NCBI GenBank assembly: GCA_001839685.1
Contig: MLAK01000647.1
Location: forward strand, 19,247 to 83,246
Reading direction: 5' to 3'
Source: Tritrichomonas foetus
Taxonomy: Eukaryota > Parabasalia > Tritrichomonadida > Tritrichomonadidae
DNA: 64,000 nucleotides
Each line of letters starts with the position of its first letter. Within the stretch, counting starts at the first letter, position 1. The notes below the pieces were generated by a model. It was not told where the DNA came from. It made no database searches and saw only the letters and a list, made by a program, of their open reading frames with translations. The position numbers were made by a program, and so were the translations under genes. This document shows, piece by piece, positions 18,072-27,891 of this stretch.

Positions 18072-18077
18072 TTCTGG

Positions 18078-18083
18078 TGATGA
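18078..18083 (-). promoter_or_regulatory. Initiator-like TCATCA upstream of the Rab gene
   Basis: TCATCACC on the minus strand puts the candidate +1 A about 10 bases before the ATG at 18071. The same TCATCAC word occurs in front of the divergent coiled-coil gene at 18412. Confidence 0.4.
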
Positions 18084-18411
18084 TTTTTTTGATCTTTTTT
18101 CAATTTTATTAAACTGGTTGGTTCACAAACCAAACTAATATCATTGAATTTTTTGACATCAAAAAAAGGGATTTATTTCATAATATACGATTTATTTATA
18201 ATATTGACTTTAATATTTTTATAAAAATAGAATTTATAGCAATTTTAATCTTTTATATACATATTTTTTAATTAATTAATCAATATATTCATGTTTGAAG
18301 TGAGTGGTCATTTTTTCTTAGATACGATATATAAAAAGGCAAAATATATTCACCTTATCAACCCTTTCTAAATTGCATACGTTTAGAGAAATATCAATCT
18401 TGATCTGAAAA

Positions 18412-18417
18412 TCATCA
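18412..18417 (+). promoter_or_regulatory. Initiator-like TCATCA upstream of the coiled-coil gene
   Basis: TCATCAC with the candidate +1 A at 18414, seven bases before the ATG at 18421, fits the trichomonad initiator pattern. Confidence 0.4.
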
Positions 18418-18420
18418 CAA

Positions 18421-21400
18421 ATGATTTCGCCTGATCAAAATGCAGATCCGCAAGTCTCTGCAATTGATATCACGCAGGAATCTACAATTGCTTCTCAGAC
18501 CGGTTTCGATATCCAACGTACCGTTTTAAAGGATGTTACAAATCAATCAGGAATTTCCGATATTTTTCAATCAATCAAGAGAAGAAGTAATGCAAATAAA
18601 AACGAGTTACGTGAAAGGCAACAGAAAGAAATAAAAGAACTATCAAAAAAGTATAATCAAATCAGAGAACAATTACGTGTTCAACAAGAACTGATGAATA
18701 ATCGAGAAAGTACAGAAAGGTCTTTGCAAGATCAGCTCAATAAAGCTACAATCGAGGTTGCTCAATTAAGAATCATTCGAGATGATTTAAATTCTTCATT
18801 GAAACAAGCATCTGCCCAAATTCAATATTTAACAAGAGAACTTGAAAAGTTACGTGAAATGACAGCTAAAGGTGTCTATGACAGACAATCAGATTACTTG
18901 TCATTAAAAGAAAAATATAATTTGAATGTGCAAGAAATGGAAAGAATAAAAAATGAATATTCTGCATCAAATGAACAATTGATTGCTGAAAGAGATCAAC
19001 TAAAATCACAGCTTGCTGCAGCTAGAAAACAAATGGATCAATGGCAAGATGAAAATTTTCGATTAATTAATGAGGCAAGAACAATTTCCTCAAAATATGA
19101 ATCAGAAAAAGCAGAATTTGTAAGGAACCAACAAAAAATCTCACAATTACAAACAAAAATTGAAAAATTAAATGATAACTCAATTTCAACGAGAGAAGAA
19201 AATGAAAAAATGAAAGATATGTTAATGCAAGCACAATCTGATCTTCGAACCATGACAATGCAATTCGATAAATGTCAATCTGAAAAAAATGTGATCGAAT
19301 CTCAATCAAAATCCATCAATGATCAATTGAAAGAAACTATTGGAAAATTACGGCAAGCAGAATTAGCAGCTCAAACTGCAAAAATGAAGAGTGATTCAAT
19401 CGAAGAAGAATTAAATCATAATAAAGGATTATTGGAAAAAACCAAACAAAAATTTTTAAATGAAATAAATAATCTTAATCAGTTATATATGCATGAAAAG
19501 GAGGAAAACCAAAGTATGCATGATGGTTTCCAAAAAGCTACTGAAGAATTAAATGAAAAGTCAAGAGAATTAGAATTAGAAAAAAGAATTCGGGAAAGAA
19601 TCGAAAAATCTGAATCAGCTCTAAAAACTCGAGTTTCTCAAGCTGAATCCGTTTTTCAAGAATCTGAAAAAGAAAGATTTTTATTATCTCAACAAATCGA
19701 AAAATTAAATGAAGATCTTGATGCTAAAGTTACAATCATTGAAAATACTGAAGATAAGCTTAGAAATGCATTAAAAGAAAATATGTCATTGAAAGATTCT
19801 TTAACTGAAGCAGAAAAGAAAATGTCTTCATTGTCATCAATGGTAAATGCTCAAACACTTGAAGATGCGAAAAAGAATTTATCAGCTCAGCTCAATGAAA
19901 ATAAATCATTGATGGACAAATTAAAGAATTTACAAAATGAAAATAAAGAACTTTCTCTTGCCAATGAACGAATAACTGAAGAAAAGCAAAATGATAATCA
20001 AACAATTAATGAACTTCGCGACATTCTCTCAAAAGAAAGAGTGAATTTGAAAAATTCCATTCAAGAACGAAAGAAAATTCAAGAACAAAATCAATTATAT
20101 AGACAAGAAATTACTGATTTTAAACGTCAAATTTCAAAATATCAATCAGATCTTTCATTAGCACTTGCAGAAAATTCTCATATTAAGGAAATTATGAATG
20201 GAAATCAAACATCTTTATCTGAATTAATTGATGAAAAGAATCGTCTTGTAAACGAACTTTCTATCATTTCAGATAAATATAGAGATGAAAAAGCATCACA
20301 TGCTGTTATTATTGCAGAAATAGAAAATCATCGGATTGAAAATTCTAAACTTTGTAAAATTTGCAATCAACTAAAATCAAAGGAATCTAATCTAATAAAT
20401 AAATTAGAGCAATCACAAAAAATAGCTGAAAGTTATCATAATGAAATCCAACAAGTAACAAAAGATATAGAATCAATTAAAAAAGAATTAAATGAAGCAA
20501 TTCAACAAAATACCGAATTAAAGAGACAACTTTCTGAAGAACAACAAGAAAAAGAAAAATTTGCACTTAAATGTACAACTTTAGAAACACAAATGAGTAC
20601 TTTATCATCTAAAATGAATAGTCTTAATAAACAAATCAAGCAAATCAAAGCTTCGTTATCAGAAAAATCCCAACAGCTTTCTGACACATCTCTTCAACTT
20701 GAACAATTAAAAGATATAAATAATCATTTAAATGAAGAAAATGACTCGATTCACAGTGAAAACAAAAAACTGGAAATGAAATTACAAGATACTGAACAAC
20801 GGCTTAGAGATCAACTTAAAAACCAAAATGATATAAACTCTAAAGTTTCTTCTGATTTACAACAAACAATAGAGCGGTTGAAGGAAGAAAATTTAGCAAA
20901 TCAAGATCGTATTTCTGTTACTGACGCAAAATTAAAAGAAGCACAAGAACAGGTCGAAGAACTTCAAGAACTTGTTAATCATCTCCAAAATGAAGCAAAG
21001 GTGAATAATACTGAAAATGAAGCCACTAGAAATGAATGTTTTGATTTACGTAGAGAAATCTCTGAAAATACAGCAACTATTCATTCTTTAAAACTTGTGA
21101 ATCATGAGCAACAGGAATTATTGACACAATTAAGAGACGAGAAAAAGCTTCTAAAAGATCAAATCAATAGTCTTGAACAACAAAATAAAGCAGATCGATT
21201 AAATTTAGAAACTTATTATAATCAAAATATCGAACTCCTTAAAAATCAATATCAAACAAAGGACGGCGAATTTTGTAAATTTGAAAATGAACAAAAAGTG
21301 AAAATTTCACAACTCGAAAATGAAAAAACTGCTTTGAATCAAGAACTAAGAAAAGTTAAAAGACAAGCAGCACAAATTATTCTGAAACTAAAAGCTGTCA

Positions 21401-22275
21401 ACGAACAAACAGAAACTCTTAATAAACAAAGAGAAGAATTAATTAAAGAAAATACAGATCTGAAAACCAATCTTGTTGCCCAAGTTCAATCATTTAATAC
21501 GCTAGATCAACAAAATAAGAAAATAAATAGCGAAAGAAATTCTTTGTTGAATCGAATCCAAGAATTAACTAATAAAAATAATGATATATCAATCTTGAAA
21601 ATGGAACTTTCAGAAACCAAGATGAAAAATGAAGAATTAGTCAAATCTCTAGTTCAATTACAAAATAACGTAAGTTCATTAACAAAATTAAATGAAGATT
21701 TACAAATTGAAATTAACGCTTCATCAAGAGCACGAGAAGATGCTTCAAAAGAATTTGATGAAATTGCACAAACTGTTCAACAAATTCATTTATTATTAAA
21801 ACCAAATGATGATTTAGTTCCAATGAATTTATCAACAAATGGCCAATTTTTACAAGAACTCACAACCCTTAGAAATTTGTTGGTTAATTCACAGAAAGAT
21901 ATTGAATCATTCATTCATCAACGTGCTCAAATTCTAGCTGAATTAAGTGACTTTCGAAAGAAAACGTCAATTCTCACAGATGCCCAACAAGATTATATCA
22001 ATAAGCTCACAAGTGCGAATAAAAAGATTGAAAAGCTTCAAAAGGACCAGAAAAATCTAAAAGATGCAAATTCTAAATATAATATCGAAAGGCAAAATTT
22101 AAATGATGGAATATCAAAATTAAGAACAGCACTCCAATTAACTACCGAAAAGTTATCAAGCTCAGAAACTGAAAAGAAATTATTGAAGGAAGATAAGCTC
22201 AAAATGAAAATATTACTTGATAAAATATGTGATGAAAACAAAATCGAGATATCTGATCTCGAAAAAGTCCCATGA
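18421..22275 (+). CDS. Long coiled-coil protein
   Basis: 1284 residues. After a short non-coil head of about 60 residues almost the whole chain is heptad-rich and made of Lys, Glu, Gln, Asn, Leu, Ile and Ser with few aromatic residues. That is typical of golgins, basal-body or cytoskeletal linkers and EEA1-like tethers. There is no motor, zinc finger, GRIP or membrane segment. A cluster CKICNQLKSK (about residue 643) is the only Cys pair. Such proteins are often misnamed after viral inclusion proteins by similarity of composition; I infer a structural or tethering role only. It is divergent from the Rab gene (349 bp apart). It ends in TGA. Confidence 0.85.
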   Translation: MISPDQNADPQVSAIDITQESTIASQTGFDIQRTVLKDVTNQSGISDIFQSIKRRSNANKNELRERQQKEIKELSKKYNQIREQLRVQQELMNNRESTERSLQDQLNKATIEVAQLRIIRDDLNSSLKQASAQIQYLTRELEKLREMTAKGVYDRQSDYLSLKEKYNLNVQEMERIKNEYSASNEQLIAERDQLKSQLAAARKQMDQWQDENFRLINEARTISSKYESEKAEFVRNQQKISQLQTKIEKLNDNSISTREENEKMKDMLMQAQSDLRTMTMQFDKCQSEKNVIESQSKSINDQLKETIGKLRQAELAAQTAKMKSDSIEEELNHNKGLLEKTKQKFLNEINNLNQLYMHEKEENQSMHDGFQKATEELNEKSRELELEKRIRERIEKSESALKTRVSQAESVFQESEKERFLLSQQIEKLNEDLDAKVTIIENTEDKLRNALKENMSLKDSLTEAEKKMSSLSSMVNAQTLEDAKKNLSAQLNENKSLMDKLKNLQNENKELSLANERITEEKQNDNQTINELRDILSKERVNLKNSIQERKKIQEQNQLYRQEITDFKRQISKYQSDLSLALAENSHIKEIMNGNQTSLSELIDEKNRLVNELSIISDKYRDEKASHAVIIAEIENHRIENSKLCKICNQLKSKESNLINKLEQSQKIAESYHNEIQQVTKDIESIKKELNEAIQQNTELKRQLSEEQQEKEKFALKCTTLETQMSTLSSKMNSLNKQIKQIKASLSEKSQQLSDTSLQLEQLKDINNHLNEENDSIHSENKKLEMKLQDTEQRLRDQLKNQNDINSKVSSDLQQTIERLKEENLANQDRISVTDAKLKEAQEQVEELQELVNHLQNEAKVNNTENEATRNECFDLRREISENTATIHSLKLVNHEQQELLTQLRDEKKLLKDQINSLEQQNKADRLNLETYYNQNIELLKNQYQTKDGEFCKFENEQKVKISQLENEKTALNQELRKVKRQAAQIILKLKAVNEQTETLNKQREELIKENTDLKTNLVAQVQSFNTLDQQNKKINSERNSLLNRIQELTNKNNDISILKMELSETKMKNEELVKSLVQLQNNVSSLTKLNEDLQIEINASSRAREDASKEFDEIAQTVQQIHLLLKPNDDLVPMNLSTNGQFLQELTTLRNLLVNSQKDIESFIHQRAQILAELSDFRKKTSILTDAQQDYINKLTSANKKIEKLQKDQKNLKDANSKYNIERQNLNDGISKLRTALQLTTEKLSSSETEKKLLKEDKLKMKILLDKICDENKIEISDLEKVP

Positions 22276-22696
22276 TTATATTGTATTGTTTTAATAAATG
22301 TTTTATTATAGTATTAGCCTTTTTATCTTTCATTTTAATTTCATGATTAATAGAAATATTTGTTATTTGAAATTCTTTTACTCAAAATATAATGTATAAT
22401 ATCTCATTATTAAAAGCATATTTACATATATTCTATTAATGAAGCAGAGTTGAAGATATTTTTGATTTCTGATTTTGATAATTTGTCTCGAAATTATAAT
22501 TATTCAATTCTTTTAAATAACTTTTATGGGCCTGATTTCAAAAAGTGAAAATTGAATGTAATTATTTTGAAAAACGCACAACGAAATTCAGTTAAATTCT
22601 ATAAAAGCCTTTATTTGAGTATATAAATGATCGATATTTTTCAATACTTTATGTAAAATCTTCACGAATTAATTCGTTTTCAAATAACAAAATCTT

Positions 22697-23230
22697 ATGA
22701 AATCGATCAGAGTTCAAATTCGCTGGCCGAATGGCACTCAACTACCTGTTCGAATACCCTGCTCATCATATCTAAGTGACCTCGAATCTCTTTTGCGCTT
22801 TTCAATTCATCAAAACCGAATTATGGTCTTAATATATAAAGGAAGACGACTCGACGATTCAATGACGCTTGAAGATCAAGGAATTGTAGAGGACTCGATA
22901 ATCCAAGTCGCCCATATAATGAAAAACAGTTCCAATGCTGAAGGCAACGAATTATTTAATGAGATTTTACGAATTGCTGACCTCCAATTCAATTTGGTTG
23001 AAGGTCATAAAAGTGGCGGACTCATTCTAGATTCTATGATGCACGAAACAAAAAATAAAGAAGACGTTGATGAAATCGAAGATATTACAATTTTCGGAAG
23101 CGTTGCTGAATGTAAAAGTGCGAAAATTAGGTCTGATCCTCTTCCAATTCTATGGGATGATGAAATGTCAAGTGAAATTAAAGTTTATTTGGAATCTTTG
23201 CCAAATTTCGATGAAAGAAAGAAAGCCTGA
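22697..23230 (+). CDS. Ubiquitin-like domain protein
   Basis: 177 residues. Residues 1-75 have the ubiquitin-fold pattern: two beta strands (IRVQIRWPNGTQLPVRIP), a helix with DLESLLRFSIHQ, then LIYKGRRLDDSMTLEDQGIVEDSIIQVAH, the classic I/L-Y-x-G-R/K-x-L-x-D...L...GI..GS signature. No C-terminal Gly-Gly, so it is not a conjugated modifier. The rest (80-177) is acidic and helical with no known domain. A proteasome-shuttle or scaffold role is possible but unproven. Ends in TGA. Confidence 0.8.
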   Translation: MKSIRVQIRWPNGTQLPVRIPCSSYLSDLESLLRFSIHQNRIMVLIYKGRRLDDSMTLEDQGIVEDSIIQVAHIMKNSSNAEGNELFNEILRIADLQFNLVEGHKSGGLILDSMMHETKNKEDVDEIEDITIFGSVAECKSAKIRSDPLPILWDDEMSSEIKVYLESLPNFDERKKA

Positions 23231-23737
23231 TGAAGTTACGGAAAACTTGAGTTCTATTCAATTTTTATGGAAGTTTAAATATTTGTTGGATAGTAGAAAT
23301 AATTATAGCAAATATTTTCTTTCGCTTACTGTCAGTAAGTGATTTTGTTTGAATAAATTAATATTATGTAAAAGTTACTATTATATTTTTTTTCATATTC
23401 GAAATTTCCTATTCTATGATTCATGTGATGTTAATAGTTGGTATCACTAAAATATTTCTGAGTTTTAAATTCAAACTTTTAATGATCATTTGGAATGTGT
23501 ATTGACTTTAATATGCCTATATTTTATTGATTGGACAATGAACTCGGATATTGGTTGAGAAAGGTGAATTAGGTATCATCACATGCCTCAATTTTGGAAT
23601 GATGATTCTTTTAAATGTATTGTTGATTTGTTCATCATCAATAAGAATGGAAGATAAAGATACATCATTTAATAAATATTGTTATAGTTGTAGAAAAGAA
23701 TATGTTTTACTAGAAAAAATATGAATGTAAGCAATTT

Positions 23738-24949
23738 TTAGAGTTTTCCATCATCAATTTCATGAACAAGTTCATAAAAGACTTTCATCATTGCTTCAAG
23801 ACATTCTGGTTCAATTGCTTCTGGTGTGTCTCTAATTGTATGATAAGGAATAGATTTCGATAATGGATCGAAAGGAATCCCAATTGCTGTTGTTGCCTTA
23901 ATACCAGCTCGTGCTGCTTCCGCTGCGTCTGTGCCACCTGCCAAAAACGGAATTCCGCATTGATGTGCTTTTTTGTATCCATATTTATGGGCAATTTCAA
24001 CACACTTTGTACTGACATCTTTTGACAGTTTAACAGTTCCATTGATATCGGAATTTAAGAACTTCAAGTCTTCAACAAAATATGAACAGTCAATATTATA
24101 ATTATATGTGTTTGGAATATCAAATTCCTTTTTATGCATTTCAAAGAATTTGCGAGATCCTCTCAGTCCAGACTCTTCAGCATCATAACTAGCAAAAATC
24201 AATCGTGTGGAATTTAGTCTGTTTTCTTTGAAGTATTTAGCAAGTTGAACGCCCATTGAAATAGCTGCTAAATTATCTCCAGCTCCTGGTGTTGCATTTG
24301 GGCTTGCAAATTTACGAATTGGTAACACAAATAATATAATATTCGCTAAAGTTAACAAAATATGAACATAATAAGCTTTTGTATACCATTCCTTTTCTGA
24401 ATTACACAATAAAACAGAATCATAAATAATTAAATAAAGGTGGGCAATAATAAATCGAATTTCACGTTTCAGGTACATATCTGGCTCGCTGTAGAAATTG
24501 AAAATATGAGCTGAATCATGATGTCCTGAGAAAATAACAGTTTTCTTTACTTCACCTTTTGGTTCAATTACACCATATGAATTTGAGCAATCCTTAGATG
24601 GATAATAAAAGTCATAATATTTAAAATAAACTATATATTCAAATAGTAAAACAGATAGTGCAATAACAGCAAAAAGCAGAGAAAATCCTGGTCCGAGAAA
24701 AATGAGACAAAAATATGAGACATAATAGAAAAAGCTCATCACTGCACCAAAACGTAGGAATGCATCTGGTGTTTCTTTATATTCATCTTTTTCACCTTTA
24801 TCACATACTTCTTTGTATGTTTGATAAATATGATCGGCAGCTTTGAGACATGGCTCAGTTCCAGCCAGCCGAGGTCCATAACTGTTAATCACAGCTCTTG
24901 TATAATCTATTGCATCATCAGCAAGCTTCCTGAAGTCAGGCGCTTCCAT
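23738..24949 (-). CDS. Membrane-bound M28 family zinc aminopeptidase
   Basis: 403 residues. Metal ligands and catalysts of family M28 are visible: H143 or H144 and D145 in SGHHDS, D225 in GAGDNL, catalytic E258 and E259 in YDAEESG, D287 in YNIDCSY, and H370 in IPYHT. Hydrophobic segments at about 66-85 and 88-110 interrupt the N-terminal part, and two more (about 165-182 and 193-212) lie between the first and second metal ligands, an unusual insertion that would anchor the fold to a membrane. Likely an exopeptidase of the endomembrane system; exact substrate unknown. The stop overlaps TAAA. Confidence 0.88.
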   Translation of the reverse strand: MEAPDFRKLADDAIDYTRAVINSYGPRLAGTEPCLKAADHIYQTYKEVCDKGEKDEYKETPDAFLRFGAVMSFFYYVSYFCLIFLGPGFSLLFAVIALSVLLFEYIVYFKYYDFYYPSKDCSNSYGVIEPKGEVKKTVIFSGHHDSAHIFNFYSEPDMYLKREIRFIIAHLYLIIYDSVLLCNSEKEWYTKAYYVHILLTLANIILFVLPIRKFASPNATPGAGDNLAAISMGVQLAKYFKENRLNSTRLIFASYDAEESGLRGSRKFFEMHKKEFDIPNTYNYNIDCSYFVEDLKFLNSDINGTVKLSKDVSTKCVEIAHKYGYKKAHQCGIPFLAGGTDAAEAARAGIKATTAIGIPFDPLSKSIPYHTIRDTPEAIEPECLEAMMKVFYELVHEIDDGKL

Positions 24950-25217
24950 TGAGATTCAAGTTGTAAATTGAATAGTTTTTTAATTATTTCAGAGCAATTT
25001 TTGTTAAACCTTTTTACAATAATAGTTTTCAATGCTAATATGTCCAACTGCTTCAGAAAATTTGTTTCTCGATCAGCGATTTGAATATGTATCAATTGTA
25101 ACTTCTCAAAATCCAGAAACTGTCTGACTATTAAATGAAATAGGTTAATTAATGGTCAAATAAAAATATAGATGACATAAATAAGAATATTTTTGAAAAC
25201 TGCACCATATTACTTAT

Positions 25218-25385
25218 ATGGCGAATATTAATAATTTTCAAAACAAAAATAAATCTGCAATACATAAAATTAATAATTCTGAAAGTGGCACAGCAAATGA
25301 ATCAATCTTCTTTGGCTGTTGCAGAAAGAAATTCTCGTCCTTTGAAAACTTCCATAATATTAACCAGATTGTATTAACTCAGTAA
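25218..25385 (+). CDS. Possible small protein (55 residues)
   Basis: An ATG-started frame of 55 codons in an otherwise empty 680-bp gap. It contains ESIFFGCCRKK, a Cys-Cys pair followed by basic residues, and its composition is more protein-like than its surroundings. No initiator-like TCA is close upstream and no family is recognised. It could be a chance frame or a remnant. Confidence 0.25.
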   Translation: MANINNFQNKNKSAIHKINNSESGTANESIFFGCCRKKFSSFENFHNINQIVLTQ

Positions 25386-25776
25386 TAATTTTCTAATTAT
25401 TATCGCAATATAAGCAGGAAATAAATAAATTGAGGAAATTTTGGGCTGTTCGAATGTTTTCTCCATCATATCTCGAAATTGTAATTCATATCACAGATAA
25501 AATCATGAATATAAAAATAAACACTCAAACCATTTTTCCATAAAGAGACTTGTTGTGAATCAAGCGAAAATTTTAAAAAAATATTCTTCTATTTTATAGA
25601 GAAACTTGGCATTTCACCATTAACTAAACAAATAAAGATTCAAATTACAAACGAAGACAAAAAGGATAAATAAAGAAGTATAATAGTTAGTCGTGGCGTT
25701 TTCAAACTTTATTAAAAAATGGAAAAATTTATAAAATGTATCGAAAATATAAAAAAACTAATAAAATAATTCAGAA

Positions 25777-27219
25777 TCACTTATCTTTGGTGACAGTATG
25801 ACGAATTGGACATAACTTATCAATTCTCCGCTCAATTGCAGCGAGGTCTGTTTCTGCCTGCTTCACATCTGTACTCTTGAGCCCCCAAATATCATTTCTA
25901 TCGAATATTTTATGTCTTTTTTCATTCCTTCTGATGAAATTATCGAATCTCATGAAGTCTTTCACCATTTTTGCAGCAAGTGTAGCTTTAACCATGTCAG
26001 ATTCATCAAGTGATGCTTCTACAGCTTGGTCTAAAGTGGCACAATTCTTTCTCATTCTTTCAATGTTTCTTAAAAGGCTTTCGTAAGGGTTTTTCTTTTT
26101 GTTTTCTGCTGCTTCTCGTCTTTTTGTATCATTCTCTTTTGTTTCCTCAATTAATGCTAAAACTCTAGCGCGCTCAGCATCAACTTGCCTGTTGATTTCT
26201 TCAAGAACACGTTCTCTATGTCTATCATTTTCTTCTTTGCTTTTCTGCATTTCACTTTTTGTACGTTTCGTTTCATCAATCAAATTTTGTGCATTATTTT
26301 CAAATTGTGTTGCTATTTGGTCGCCCATTGCTTTAGTTTGAGCTAAGTGAGAGCGAATGGCATCAATTTGAGCTCTTTGTTGGTTAGCAAAATCTTTTAA
26401 TTCTTTGTATTCGTTTTGGAAAGCTGTCTCAAGTTCATCAACGTGATCTCTTCTCATATTAGTCATGTCAATATCGAGGTCGTTTGCTTGCTTTTCAATT
26501 TCCTTATCGGCACCATTCAATTTTCTGTTGTAGAGGTTTCTATCAGCACTTAATGAGGCTGCTGTGAAGTAGTTAATATTTTCGTCATGAACTTCAGGAG
26601 TATTAAAAACTTCAGAATCTTGGGCTCTTGTCAGCTTTGAGAAGTCTATTCGAAGGAGTAGAGGAACTGCTGTTTCTGGTTTTTCCTGAAGAAGCTTCAT
26701 AACAAATGCGTTGAGTTTGATATCATCGATTTCTTCGTAATCAGTGAAAAGAATCAGTCTGAAAAGCGGAAGTGTGTGAATTGTATACATGCGCTCGTCT
26801 GTTACGTATTTGTCGAATCGTTTGGCGACATTTACGTAATCTTCGATTTGAAGTTCTTTGTTTTTCATTTTATCGATGAAAATTTGTAAGTAATCTGTTT
26901 TGTCTTCGGAATCTGGTCGCTCAATTCCTTTGGCGCGAACATAATTGTTAACAAATTTCTCGAGATTTGCAATTTTATAATCTACCGCCAAATCTAATAA
27001 TTCGAATGCGTTTGTGCTCGTAACTTTAAATTGTTGCAAATTACAGGCGGCAACAAAAGCTTCCACTGCATCTCTCGTTAATTCTTTCTTAATTGAATCT
27101 TCATAGATTCCCGTTTTGATCAACTGACCAGCGCGCTTGGAAACTTTCGCAAATGTTTTGGCTTTGAACTGATACGGTCTGTTATTGATTGTAAGAGTGA
27201 ACATTTGATTTTGCGACAT
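25777..27219 (-). CDS. BTB-like domain plus coiled-coil protein
   Basis: 480 residues. Residues about 5-95 look like a diverged BTB/POZ fold: FTLTINNRPYQFKAKTFAKVSKRAGQLI, then a strand/helix block ending in NAFELLDLAVDYKIANLEKFV, a pattern repeated in many trichomonad proteins. A helical BACK-like part follows to about 230, then a long coiled coil (about 235-385) and a helical tail. BTB folds dimerise and often bring targets to cullin ligases; here only dimerisation or scaffolding is a fair inference. Start at the first ATG; a TCACAAC sequence lies about 16 bases upstream. Ends in TGA. Confidence 0.65.
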   Translation of the reverse strand: MSQNQMFTLTINNRPYQFKAKTFAKVSKRAGQLIKTGIYEDSIKKELTRDAVEAFVAACNLQQFKVTSTNAFELLDLAVDYKIANLEKFVNNYVRAKGIERPDSEDKTDYLQIFIDKMKNKELQIEDYVNVAKRFDKYVTDERMYTIHTLPLFRLILFTDYEEIDDIKLNAFVMKLLQEKPETAVPLLLRIDFSKLTRAQDSEVFNTPEVHDENINYFTAASLSADRNLYNRKLNGADKEIEKQANDLDIDMTNMRRDHVDELETAFQNEYKELKDFANQQRAQIDAIRSHLAQTKAMGDQIATQFENNAQNLIDETKRTKSEMQKSKEENDRHRERVLEEINRQVDAERARVLALIEETKENDTKRREAAENKKKNPYESLLRNIERMRKNCATLDQAVEASLDESDMVKATLAAKMVKDFMRFDNFIRRNEKRHKIFDRNDIWGLKSTDVKQAETDLAAIERRIDKLCPIRHTVTKDK

Positions 27220-27479
27220 TTGAAAATTGTTGTGAAGAAATTTTTTAACGGTTGTATTTTTATACTCATACTGAAAGGTGAAAATAATAATTCAAGGCGA
27301 AATAACTATTCATCGTTAAGGTGAAATTCGAATTAACAAGGTGAAATATAATCACAAAATGAAAGTGTTCATGATTTACGTTTTTTTTTTTCCACAGAGT
27401 AACTGCATAATAAACTATTTTATTACCATCATTTATACGAAACAATATATTGAAAGAAAACTGTTATATCTTCTAAATT

Positions 27480-27845
27480 GAATTATTGATAAAAATAATT
27501 ATTCACATATTTCTATTATTATATGGTTTGAATGAATTAATAAAAATAAATAAGTTACAAAAACAATTTGGTATGATAATATCATGTTAAATTTTTGGAT
27601 TAATTTTGAAGATATTCATTATTCGTTTAATAACTTTTGTTGACAATAATCTTTAGAAAAGGCAAAATTTATTTTGTTATTTCTTTTCTTTCTGTTCGTT
27701 CTGTTCTTTCTCAATAAAGCATTTGAAAAAGATGATGTTTGAAGTTTATTCGCATAAATATTCCATTTTTCATCCAAAATCTTTCAATGATTGATCATAT
27801 GTCTCATCATTTCTTTTTTAGATTTAAAAATTTAAAAATAATAAT
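27480..27845. repeat. Left arm of a large inverted repeat
   Basis: This stretch matches, in reverse complement and with scattered differences, 31950-32335. Shared blocks include ATTCACATATTTCTATTAT, TATGATAATATCAT, AGAAAAGGCAAAATTTATTT, TGAAGTTTATTCGCATAAAT and ATGTCTCATCATTT. It lies just past the 3' end of the M18-like gene. The right arm differs mainly by a longer GAACAGAAA/GAAAAGAAA microsatellite. Confidence 0.88.
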
Positions 27846-27891
27846 AATAAAAAATCAACTAAATCAAAAAAGATTTGATTTTTCCTTAATT

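Noticed and set aside
18421..22275. Viral inclusion-type protein name for the coiled-coil gene
   Set aside because: Such names rest on Lys/Glu-rich composition only; nothing viral is visible.
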